Below are positions 23,399 to 33,590 of a stretch of DNA of 64,000 nucleotides, one piece after another. Origin of the DNA: Paramacrobiotus metropolitanus (taxonomy: Eukaryota > Tardigrada > Eutardigrada > Parachela > Macrobiotidae); assembly GCF_019649055.1 (NCBI RefSeq), contig NW_026570303.1, positions 62,001 through 126,000 of the forward strand, in the 5' to 3' direction. Every line of letters starts with the position of its first letter. Within the stretch, counting starts at the first letter, position 1. The position numbers were made by a program, and so were the translations under genes. The notes under the pieces were generated by a model. It saw only the letters and a list, made by a program, of their open reading frames with translations. It was not told the DNA's origin and searched no databases.

Positions 23399-25096
23399 AC
23401 TGTTTATCTTCGGTATCCTGGTTTATTTACAGGCGATAATGCACAGGAGTGTCACCGCAGAAGAAAGTAAGGCAAGGTATGAGATAAAATCTCCGCTGTC
23501 GTCGTTGACGTCGCATGCCCGCACCCTGCTAGCTACGGAAGCGTCAAATGCGCTTGCAATATATAGACGCACATTAGGCTAATGGGGATGGATGGCCGGA
23601 TAAAAAGGGATCGAATTTCTGCGATTCTCTGTAGCGGCGGCTTTGTTTCGTTCAAGCCGGAAAAGTGCGTGCCACAGTATGCAATGTCTGACACATGGAA
23701 ATACCTGTGACTTTCTGGCTAAAGCTTGTGACCGGGCAATTGGCGCAACACTTACAGTGCCGGATGATTAAAATGCAAAGTTAGACAGTACAGAATACAG
23801 GACAGCTGGTATGGAATATTACTGCGGGCACATAGTACATCTCCTGATTTCCGACGGAAGCGACAACTATAACTAATAACCGATCAATAAGACATTTCGT
23901 GCATAAAAGTCTTTGCGCTTCACAGGATACAATTAGCTATGCTTAAAGGGTGTTGAATCAATGCGACTTATAATTATGCCCGCACGACTTGGTTACCTTG
24001 CACTGAAGCGTAAGGATTAAAGGAAAAAAGTAGAATTCGCTTTATAGAACGCAAATAACCAAGAAATTTCTAAGGAAAATTATCAGGTGACAATGATGTC
24101 AATGTAGACAACGTTTTGCAGCAGATGCTTTGACATCTGTACGTGCGTAGAAATGTTCCACATTACAAATACGGTAGTACTGATTTTCGGTACAAACAAA
24201 AAAAACTAAAAATGTTCAGGTCATTCGATTCTTTTAATAGCTACAGTCTGTATGTATTTCAAAAGTCACGCAGAGAGTACCAGCTGAAAATTAGCAAAAC
24301 GCCAAGAACACATTTCTGTTTTCGCCAACACACCAATATTGCTCTCACGGTTAGCGTCAGACAGGCATGGGCTACTTGATTAGGTGCACTTCCGGTCTCA
24401 TCTTTGCACTCATGGTAAGAATGCAGCGGTTACATGCTTAAAAACGGGACCAGGCATATTTTGACTAAAATATGTGACCTCACGAAATAACAAAATCGTC
24501 GAAATGAACGCTAATTTAGATCTACAGAAAAATGTCATTCTTCCCTCTCCCTACCACATGTAGGCTGTAGAGCAAATCAGCAGTGAGTAATTCCCTCAGG
24601 GACGTACAGTATCGAGGTTACATTACTGATACCTGGAAATTCAGGGAAACTGGAAATCGGAAAAATAGATTTTCTGGTAAACAGAAATGTCGTCTTATCA
24701 GAAATGTAGATTTTCTGGGGCATTGCGCTATTAAATGCTGGTATGTACATTAACAAGGGAAAAAACCTATGGTGAAGGTTACGGACACCACCTTTCACCA
24801 TAAAATTTCCCGACGCCATGTTTCGTCACAACCAGGCTGCCGACACTACTATCTAATAATTTTTTTATTTTTAAGCTTACACCACCGAAATCTCGTTACA
24901 TCACCACGAGAAATGCACTCACCACTGGTATCTCCGGAAACCACTATTTGCAAATTTTCTAGATTAAGGTTATGACAGGCGACAAATTATGACAGATTAA
25001 ATTACGACAGATTAAATTATGTCGAGGTCTAGCTCCTCTTTTATGTGCCGCTCTTCTGCTTCCATTCCTGTAACTGAAACGACATCTTTTGGACGC
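23399..25096. other. Intergenic
   Basis: No recognisable coding exons on either strand. A short direct repeat, GACAGATTAAATTA(T/C)G, is repeated twice near 24990-25020. Confidence 0.4.
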
Positions 25097-25288
25097 TCAC
25101 TCAACTGCTTTACCTGGGCGGTGGTGGAGCTTCTGGATCCACTTGGCTTCAAAGGAAGTTATTTTCCATTTCTTCATCGTTTTCCCTGAAAAGGAACCTC
25201 TTTCAGGATCACTTCCGTTTAGCAGATCGTATGCTAAGGCGAAAAGGCCACAATCAGTTCCCTTTCTCTGGTTTGAACTGTCTTGCAT
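25097..25288 (-). pseudogene. Ulp1/SENP-type cysteine protease fragment
   Basis: A 63-residue open stretch contains RKGTDCGLFALAYDLLNG followed by DPERGSF. This is the C-terminal catalytic segment (Gln/Asn, Asp-Cys-Gly nucleophile block) of C48 peptidases, which often occur in transposons. No catalytic His/Asp region or other protein sequence was found upstream. It is probably a relic of a mobile element rather than a gene. Confidence 0.55.
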
Positions 25289-25369
25289 GTTAAGGTCAGC
25301 CGCTTATCCGGCATGGAGGAGCCGTGGTAGCCGGAGCACCTCCCGGGCACTTTTATTTTAGAAAGTATT

Positions 25370-25700
25370 TGCATGCAGATCCATTTAATAAATGTATGAA
25401 TTTTTATTTAAAAACTCTGAGCGTCCACTTTTGTCTTAAAAATGAATGCGTGCATTTTTATTGTAAAAAATGTGTGCTTGAATGTAGGCGTGCATTTTCA
25501 TTCAAAAAATGTATGCGTGCAATTTTATTTGAGAAAACGTCTGCGTGGAATTTTACTTGAGAAAATGTACAACATACGCCATAAATGTGGTTACACCAAA
25601 TCACCGATTGCCGATACATGCTTTCAGCTATCGGTCTAACCACATTTGCGGCGTCCACTGTATGCGTGCATTTTTATTCTAAAAATGTACGTACTTGTAT
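25370..25700. repeat. Degenerate ~28-bp tandem repeat with embedded hairpin
   Basis: About seven diverged units of the form ATGCGTGCATTTTTATTnnAAAAATGT run from ~25390 to ~25565, with one more unit at 25662-25690. Between them is an 77-nt inverted repeat, 25577-25653, with 17-nt arms (15/17 paired: CGCCATAAATGTGGTTA). The hairpin looks like a MITE-type insertion that split the array. Confidence 0.6.
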
Positions 25701-25711
25701 TGCAGATCTTT

Positions 25712-26699
25712 GGCGCCTTCGTCAGCTGCTGTGAAAGTGGTGTTTTTGGAAAAATGCGAAAATTTTCTTTTCGTAATCTGCAAGAGCTGTCCCAAGAGCT
25801 GCAAAGGTCACGAAACTGTTTCCCACGTGCAGATCGTCCCTCTCATCATTAACATTTAGTTCAAGCAGCGCGTTCAGTCTGCCGAGAAGGAGATGGTGCG
25901 CGAACAGACGACACACCAGCAGGTTTGTTCAAAGGAAAAGAGGCTTTGGTTTTCGAGATTCTGGCATAACATATTCCATTGCTAAGGCTTAAAATTAATT
26001 TAGGTAGATAATCTCGTTCCACATCAAAAAGCACCCAATGAAATATTGGTTATGGTTATTTTTTGTGTGCCGTTGGAAGCTGATAAATCCGCATTCAAGA
26101 CCTCTTTGCACTCCCGTATCGCAGCTCTCGAAGCGGAACTCTCCTCATTGCACGTGACTCACCGCGAACGCAGGACCCAACCCGAACAACTGATTAAGAA
26201 CGGCCAAGAAGGAACCGCTGTTATGCGGCGCAAACTGACGGAAATTGAATTGCTGCTGATGACCGCGCTGCAATGCCATCTGCCCATCGATGAACGGTGT
26301 GCCGGGGATATCCTGCAGACCGGCGTTAATGTGCGAAGAGTTATCGTGAAGTCGATGCGCGCAGTGAAAGAGCTCGACGCGCTACGGGAAACGAATATCG
26401 CCCTGAAGGCTGAAATCAGCAAAATGAACGTGGAGTTGGCCGATGTCCGCGAGAAGCTGGAAACCAGCACCATCCAACGCACAAGTAAGCTTGCCAATCA
26501 GCTTTAAATTTCTTTGCAAAATATTGCCGAATCTCCAGCGTTGTGAACGTGTAATCTTATTTTCGGGATTTCCGTACTTCCTATAGTAGCGACATACATA
26601 ATTCATCTTTATTAATCATTCAAGTGTAAGTTTTTATGGTTAGTTGGTTTATTTTCTGTCATTCTCATGCTGTTTGTAGCTCAAAGGCGAGAGATTTAG
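25712..26699 (+). CDS. Coiled-coil protein with B-box-like N-terminus (frame interrupted)
   Basis: The exon 25712-25921 reads a zinc-finger-like stretch (CENFLFVICKSC, KSCKGHETVSH) resembling the second half of a TRIM B-box. It then continues, in the same frame, into helical QRVQSAEKEMVREQTTHQQ. A TAG at 25857-25859 interrupts this frame. Exon 2 (26004-26484, phase 0) encodes a long coiled coil (IAALEAELSSLH..., ALKAEISKMNVELADVREKLE). A terminal exon at 26680-26699 would end the protein at TAG. No RING exon was found upstream, where the repeats and an Ulp1 relic lie. Either this is a decayed TRIM-like gene, or translation starts after the TAG, or a 36-nt intron (GTGCAG..TTTAG) removes it. 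TRIM assignment is tentative. Confidence 0.45.
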
Positions 26700-26768
26700 G
26701 CATCGCAGACGTTTGAATTAAATTCACAATTGTATGTAACTGTACTGTTATTAATTTTTATTTTGTAG

Positions 26769-28914
26769 GTTGCCTTCTCTCGATTTTCTGGCGAATCCGT
26801 CCCGTACCCGGAGGATTCCACCGTTGTGGAAGTTCTTGGAGAAGATGGGGCACTTCATTGTGGCAAAGCAGTCGCCCGTTCCGCAAGCGGAGTACTCGTT
26901 GATTTTCGGTGTTCAGGCAAGCGGAGCGAGTGGATTCGTTCGGACCAGGTCTTCTTATCCAGCGTTGACTTTTATGAGTGCGATATTCCGGTACGTGTTT
27001 CGTTCTATCACGATCAAGGTAAGCTTGTTTTTATAACAAAAACACGGCAATAACTTTTTCTATTCGTTCCATATTTCTAACGTTGCTTCATAGTAGAATA
27101 CATATTACATGCTTCATACATATTACGCTATCTAACAACGGTTTGAAGGACCTAAAAGGTGTTTCAGGTGGAACAAGGTTGTAGACTTTTTGCTTCATGC
27201 GTGCCAATCACATGCCAAAGTCATAGTTTCGCTTCTTTGCTTATGCTGATATCATTAACATGGGAATTAAATAATAACCATCAACAGTGCACAGCACCCT
27301 GTGCACAATGTCAACGCAGAACACGGAAAAGGGAAGGTAAACTGATCAAAACTAACTTGTCCTTTGTACCGGTGCAGAAATCAGTGATCCGGTTGAAGTG
27401 TTGATGCTGCAGCAGCGTCCAACCGAGCCTTGGAAGTGGCAGCCGGCCACAGCGCTTGTTTTTGACTGGCAGCAACGGCAATTCGCCTGGGTTGCCATCC
27501 ATCTTCCTGACGGAAACGTCAAAGCAATCGTTGCACAGGATAGGATTAGACACCCTTCTACGAGAATTTTGTTGGACTGTGAAGTTCCAGAGCTGGTGGA
27601 GTATATTTTCGTGAAGAAAATGCGGCAGTTATACGTGAGAAATTCTCGAAATAACGTTGTTTACTCGGCTTAGACGAAATTTCCATTGCAGAGTAAGACC
27701 GTGCTCCGGCCTGTTCCTGGCGAGAACGCATTTTCCACTAAGGGAAAGAAGCGAGAATGCCGGGACGCATCTTTGACCACGACAAAACGCCGGAAGGCAG
27801 AGTGGGGCTGTAGCGGTGCCTTCACTTTTTCAGCGGTGGAAGCTGCACTATGGCCGTGGCCTGAGCCGGTCACTGATGATGAAAGTGCACTCCGATTCTC
27901 GCCGGTGGTAATCCTAACGGAGGCCTTTCAGTACCTGCACACCGTGGATCAGTGCCGGCTACGGATGGTCTGTTCCGGCTGCAACGCCATACTTACATCG
28001 GCCGCCGTCAAGAATCTGCTGCACATCGAGTTTCTATCCGAAGGTATTTCACGGCGTCCACGTGTACCTTGCGCCGGCAAAGTGTTTGTGGCTGTGGCTT
28101 GTGCACATCGCTGTTGCAGCAATCGCGCCGTGGCCATTGTTGGCTCGCCGATCACCGATAATTCCAAAGAGTTATCTGGACTGCATAAGTGGCCTCTGTG
28201 TGATGGACGGTTTCTTCGCGAGATCATGCAAGGCGGAGCGGAGAAATTTCCCAGGAATCTAGTTTTGAACATTAACTGTTCGCTACACGAGTGGAATTCC
28301 GTGGATTCCATCAGTGATCTGTGCAACATGTACGACTCTCTAGCGGGGATTTGTGGCACGTTGATCGTTAAGAACTTTATGTGCGTGATTCCTCCGTTTT
28401 TTATGTACGGAGGTATTCGTATCATCTTCCGCATACCGTTTGGACGTATGAGCAGGGATCGCTGTTTGACTGTCACCGATTGTTGGGACTTGACCGAACA
28501 ACGCTGTCCACTGCTGTTTGACCAGCAAACAAGTGTTGTATCCATGGCGATTGAAGAGCGCGATCCGAACGACATCCTTAATAAAAAGCTTATTATGGTA
28601 AGTCTGATATTAACCAGTTAACGTTGAACGCAAAATGGATTTCAACACCGTCTTTGCCAGCAGTTTTGCTGTAATATTCGTATTTTTAACGATTTTGGTT
28701 TTTCACGTGTTGTGCTTTGTAGGTTATCCGTTGGCGCCAGTCCCAAGATTCTCGGAAACATGCCACTTATTTAAAACCGTTCCAATCAGGAAACGACCCA
28801 CCTGAATTCGTCGAGGTGCACCGGCTCTCCCGATTGGTCCAGTACCTCTTGTATCGCGTAATAACTAATACGATATCCAGCTTAGAAGTTAACTGTACTT
28901 TAAGGTTTCTTTAA
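26769..28914 (+). CDS. F-box protein with Tudor-like N-terminal segments (5' end not found)
   Basis: Four phase-compatible exons: 26769-27018, 27378-27634, 27692-28597 and 28723-28914 (stop 28912). Exons 1 and 2 each encode a beta-rich, Tudor/chromo-barrel-like stretch (DGALHCGKAVA...GVLVDF; WQPATALVFDW...WVAIHLPDG). Exon 3 has an F-box helix pattern (ILTEAFQYLHTVDQCRLRMVC). That implies a substrate receptor of an SCF ubiquitin ligase binding SKP1. A cysteine-containing domain of unknown type follows. Exon 1 opens on an acceptor with no in-frame ATG, so one or more 5' exons are missing. The upstream coiled-coil exon ends in the wrong phase to join it directly. The function beyond F-box is unknown. 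Confidence 0.6.
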
Positions 28915-29762
28915 TTTATGTACAGAGTACCGCTGTGTTGGTTTGATTGCCTTCCGGTGTTATACTTTTACCGGTTTTCGTATGTGCACCTATCTTCCCT
29001 TTTGCAATGTGTATAGTACTTACTATCTTCCCCTTTGCAATATTTACGCGGCAAATCAACAACTAGAAATAGTTTTCCAAGTAATGTTAAGTGCAGATTT
29101 TTGCTGAAATTTGTAAGTACAATTTTATTAAGTACTTTAGCTGCAGCCACGTGTATTCGAAGTATAGAGTACATTCAGTACATTTTGCAACTGTAAGGTG
29201 GCATCCTGAGACAAACGGTATTTTATTATAATGAGTGGCGTCTCAAAAATGGTGATCGAGACAAAAAGTGGTGCATATAGTGGTGTCGGGAGTCTGAAGG
29301 GTGATGAAAGGTGGTGCCCGGAGCACTTTCCAAAACTTATCGCCCAGAACACTAAATTTTTCTCTTCAGTACAATGTGTTTTCTAAATAGCGCAAAATGA
29401 TTAATTTTATTGAACTTTTATTACGATGATCAATAATTGTGGCATGAGTGTGATTAATCACTCGGTGAAACTGCATGCTGCTGATATCTGAACGTCGTGG
29501 GAAGGAAAATTGGCAGAACCTTGGCTGACAGTGGCCGCAGTTCAAAAACGAAATGTGAAACAGTACGAGAACTTGTACAGTACTGCACTATACCTACACA
29601 ATGACCCTTTATCGTTCAGCGGTAACATTCATTAAAGTCTTTTTTCGCCATAGACACGACTGCAACAAAAATTGCCCGGATTTCGAGATGAGATACACTC
29701 CCGCTAACGCAAACTGGGAAAAGTATTTATGAGTGTTTATGCCATAATGGTAGTGGCGACAC
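28915..29762. other. Intergenic
   Basis: Convergent 3' flanks of the F-box gene (plus) and the cysteine-repeat gene (minus). A short imperfect direct repeat, TATCTTCCCYTTTGCAAT, occurs at 28990 and 29023. No gene is seen. Confidence 0.4.
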
Positions 29763-30646
29763 CTACTTCGGTGCGTTCAGTCCGTCCACATATTTCAAGA
29801 AATCAACAAAAATCTTTCGGCAAGTGGGATTCGGATGCGTATAATACGTCAGTTTAACCGCCGGGGAAAATTCAAAATTCACATCTGACAGCGTGACCTT
29901 TCCCTGTCGGCATACCGCCACCACGGTGTCGCCGTTGGTGTGTTCATTATTTCCTGCCGGTTTATGAGTATCCACCAGCCATTTGTGAATGTTCTTCAAA
30001 TGCTCTCGGCACTTGAATGCATTATCCGCGGTGTACTCCATCTTCACCGCGTTGCTGAGGTCAAACGGTCGCGCCCGCCCCGTCAGCAGCGTAATATTCC
30101 CGGCAGCACAGCGGAACCGGATGGGTGGCGCGTCTGAACATTGCTCTTCGCGGTTAGTAAAATTGGCTACCACCAACAGGCGCTGTACTGGCTCCGGGTC
30201 GTTCTGGATACCGTAATACTCGTCGATCTTCTCCAGAAATTCATGCAGTTTCCCGGAACACACCAGGCTGTGTTCGCTGTTGAAGACCAGCCGTTTAGCC
30301 AGAGTGTATTCCGGATTACTATTACTGACGCTAACCACCCCACGCCGGCAGCTGACCACCACGTCCTCGGAGCCTAGACGGTCAGTGGTGTTGGGAGTGC
30401 TGCCAGCCATGTGCAGCGCTAGGCTGTGGGCGTCGTGCATCAGATTGCGGCAGTCCAGCGAGGTGTCGGCATCAAACACCGCCTGGATGGTCTCGTATTC
30501 GTCCATGTTGGGCGGTGTGGTTATGTTGCTCTTCCTGCAGCGACTGCGAATTGGTTCCAGGTCGCCGCACGCCACGACGTCCTGCACGGTCGGGCTCTTC
30601 TGGCGCGGAATACTAGGTGTGTCGGAGGGTCTTTGTATTAATTCAC
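29763..30646 (-). CDS. Four-repeat cysteine protein (unknown family), 5' exon missing
   Basis: The main exon starts after the acceptor ATTACAG (exon from 30646) and runs to the stop at 29763, about 294 residues. It contains four copies of a ~70-residue module with consensus C-x2-x-G-x-[IV]-[ST], a central aromatic/Ala-x2-Leu segment, a second Cys, and an amphipathic helix. Examples are SCRRGVVSVSN...LVCSGKLHEFLEKID, RCAAGNITLL...FKCREHLKNIHKWL and VCRQGKVTLSD...PTCRKIFVDFLKYVD. Two cysteines per module suggest one disulphide each, with N-glycosylation sequons. That pattern suggests secretion, although the signal-peptide exon was not located. I do not recognise the family. Confidence 0.6.
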
Positions 30647-30898
30647 CTGTAATGATTCAACGAGCCGTATCAAGTGACTGGGAGATTCTCAGATTTCGGA
30701 ACATTTGCTAATATGTATGACTGTTAACCACCGATGCACTGTACAGAACACACTGCATAAGAATACAGTACAGAACACTGCACAGAATACAAGATCTTCG
30801 TTTTAATGTACGAGTCTGTTGCGCAAACAATGGTTTTGCTCGAATCCAGTGCTGCCGATGTGATGCGCACTCGTCCTTGGCAGCTGTTGCACGTTTAT

Positions 30899-32697
30899 TT
30901 ATTGCTCTAATAAAACTAATAACTGTAACAGTAAGGCTTGCAAAATGTAAGTACTAAGCACAATTGACTGGTCTACCAACAGTCTCGTTACCGGCTCACA
31001 TTTGTCAATAATTCCAGGCAGCGCCACGGGTTTGGAATCCGTACTGTCGAAGGACCAAGTATTGTGCATCCCCGCACCGCCACAATGGAAGTCGAGAGTG
31101 AAACCATGTTGACCTTTATCTTTGACTCTGACGACATCCTGCATCCAGTTGGTTAGCGGCTTAATCTCACAGCATGAACACGTCGTGTAACCGACACAAA
31201 AGGGATTGTGCTTCAGGTTGAAGATGCGCAGTGTGGTCAGGTTTAGCGACGCCAGCACTTCGGCCGATAGGCCCTTCAAGGCGTTCTCCGCCATGTCCAC
31301 AATGACCACCGAGCGCAGTACGAAGCTGGAATTGTGCTCCAGGATGGACAAGCTGGAGGTTTGTTGAGTGGGATCAGGTAGCTGTTTTCTCAGATATATC
31401 TCCTATGGATCACGTTTCATTATTATTATTAAAAGGGATGCTGTGTCATTAGCAAGGCATGACTTGTACAGATAGATTAATCGGAAGCTAGCTAGCTGGC
31501 TATTAGTTCTTAATCTGACTTTATTTCCGGTTCTTTCTTATTTACACTCAGAATAATCTAAACTGCTAATACACTAAAAGTTTACTAACCGTTTAGATTG
31601 TTCCGCACGTAAATCATCGGACCGCAGCCTAATTGGTCTGCGGTCCGATGGTTTACTGATTCTTGTAAACACATAATCACATGTGTTTTGATCACCTTAC
31701 AGCACACGTTCCGATCCCAAAATTGGTGAACTCAGATTTCGTAATTAAACGATCGAACTTTGTGAAAATTCGCATTGAAACCTGCCAAGTCACACAGCCA
31801 GAATAAAACTTCCTCGAAGCACTGGTCAGAGTATCCTGTACCAGAAATTCGAGCTGAGGTGTTTACAGCAGCATCGATTTAGTATTCAGTACAGAAGCCG
31901 ACTACCGACGTGACAGGCAGCATAAAACCAGTTCTCTGCATGGACTTTCTCATAAAAAAAATTATTTTTAACTATTTTCTTGTACTTTTGTATTCTCAGA
32001 GCAACTGATGGATTACGCAGAATCATTTCAAATTCCGTTTGCTTCGTTGCATTAGGTGATCTCATACCTGCACATACGGAGCGATATACTGGAATGCATC
32101 CCAACTAAACACTTCCAGTCGATTCCGGTTGAGATTGACGATCTTCAGCTGGTAGCAGCACTCCTTAAACGTACCCTTATCCACGCTGCTGATATCGTTC
32201 TCATCCAGCCACAACATCTCCAGCGCCTTAAAGCCCTTCAAGAAATCCTTATCCAGATAGCCGATCTCACTGGATTGGATAAGTAAGCGGCGGATGCGCT
32301 CTCTGTTGCTGTAGAACATCTGCTGGATGGGCAGACGGCCGCCGCTGGCCAGCCGGAAACCACGCAGTGCCACACGGTGCAGGAACGGCAGGATGGGTAG
32401 GGTGACGATTCGACCGCGGACGCGGATCTCGCTCTTTCCGGCGTCGGAACGGCTGGAAGCGATCTCCAGCCCGGTGGCCTGGTGGTGGATTTTGTTAAGG
32501 TCAAACTCATCCGGGATGATGAAGTGGGCGTCGGAGCATTTCTGGATGCGGGTGGCGTTGTTGTAGGTGCACTGCCGGTGCGGCGGTTGATACGGGCTGT
32601 CTTGTGCTGTGGAATGCAGTACCAATCCCGCTATACCCAGCACCACGGTTACAAGTCGAGCGGTCTCCATAATCAGTGCAAAAAATGCGATTTGCAA
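30899..32697 (-). CDS. Secreted or GPI-anchored leucine-rich-repeat protein
   Basis: Two exons, 32697-32068 and 31381-30899, joined in phase 0 (GTGCAG|GTATGAG; AACAG|CTACC). They give 370 aa. An N-terminal hydrophobic signal (LVTVVLGIAGLVL) is followed by a Cys-containing cap, LRRs (LEMLWLDENDISSVDKGTF, LKIVNLNRNRLEVF, LTTLRIFNLKHNPF) and a four-cysteine LRRCT-type cap (CVGYTTCSCC...FHCGG...DKC). The last ~25 residues are hydrophobic (ILQALLLQLLVLL) with no basic cytoplasmic tail, as in GPI-anchored proteins. It is probably a cell-surface adhesion or recognition protein. A second ATG ten codons in gives an equally good signal peptide. Confidence 0.8.
31609..31656. repeat. Inverted repeat / hairpin in LRR gene intron
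   Basis: Arms 31609-31627 and 31638-31656 pair at 18 of 19 positions (GTAAATCATCGGACCGCAG), with a 10-nt loop. Weaker pairing (GTTTA) extends outward. It lies in the LRR gene intron. It could be a MITE remnant or a transcribed hairpin. Confidence 0.65.
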
Positions 32698-33590
32698 AGT
32701 TCCACGGGGGTATGCGAAAGGAAGTGTATTTTTGCGGATAGCTTGGTTTTATTATATGAAACAGCTTTTCATGGCGAGCCAGACAGGAAGTCGATTTTCA
32801 TCTGCTTTTCTGTAGCAGTGAATCGAGCACATACCGAAGGTCATTATCGCGTTGATCGCTGCCGCTTGCCCAGTCAAGCAGTTAATTTTTCGTCATTGAA
32901 TCACAAGCGGCTGGCCGGCAAATTTACTGTGCTATCGCCGGCGCCAGGAAGATTCGTACAGTAAACTGCTTACCATCATTAATTTTACATACCTAACACG
33001 CGTAAATTTCATTTTCCTATACAATTTTTATTCTGTTTTATTCAGTAAAAGAGGCAGCCCTGCAGTTTAACACGAGATAAAGGCATCCAATTTTGTTAAT
33101 TTTCATTTAATTAAATCTTCTTTGTTTATTGTATTTTGTATTTGTTACGAAGCAAACATTTATTCACAAAAGTAATGAATGTTCATGGTGGAACAAATCC
33201 AGATGCACACATTGCTGACATAATCAAGAAGTTCGGTATTATTACCAGTATATACTCGCTCGTAAGATTAGTCGTGCAAGATTAGTCGTCGTAGTCCATA
33301 TCTGTAGTTTCGTATTTTCAACAATCGTATTTTATCGAGTCCAAGAGATTTATACAATCCGCACTTTAGCAACTGTCAACGTGTCCAATCCCAAAATACA
33401 ACTTTTTACCACATAATTCCAATTTCCAGATTTTCGAAAATTGCTATACAGTAAACACAATTTTACTTTTTATTTTTATTGAGAACAAACTAATCAATAG
33501 TGAACAAAACAAGTTTGGGTTCCGAAACGATCAGAGAAGAATCGGGATTAACGTCGATCAGTAATTACGTATATTGCATAAGAATCTCTG
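32698..33590. other. Intergenic
   Basis: Upstream region of the LRR gene and downstream flank of the first HSP70 gene. It is AT-rich, with no recognisable gene. Confidence 0.4.

Noticed and set aside
25300-25700. CRISPR-like repeat array
   Set aside because: The units are diverged, contiguous and AT-rich with no unique spacers, and the host is a eukaryote. It is an ordinary tandem repeat.
27949-28575. Minus-strand 208-codon open frame over the F-box gene
   Set aside because: It lies antisense to the main F-box exon, has no recognisable domain and is flanked by no supporting exons.
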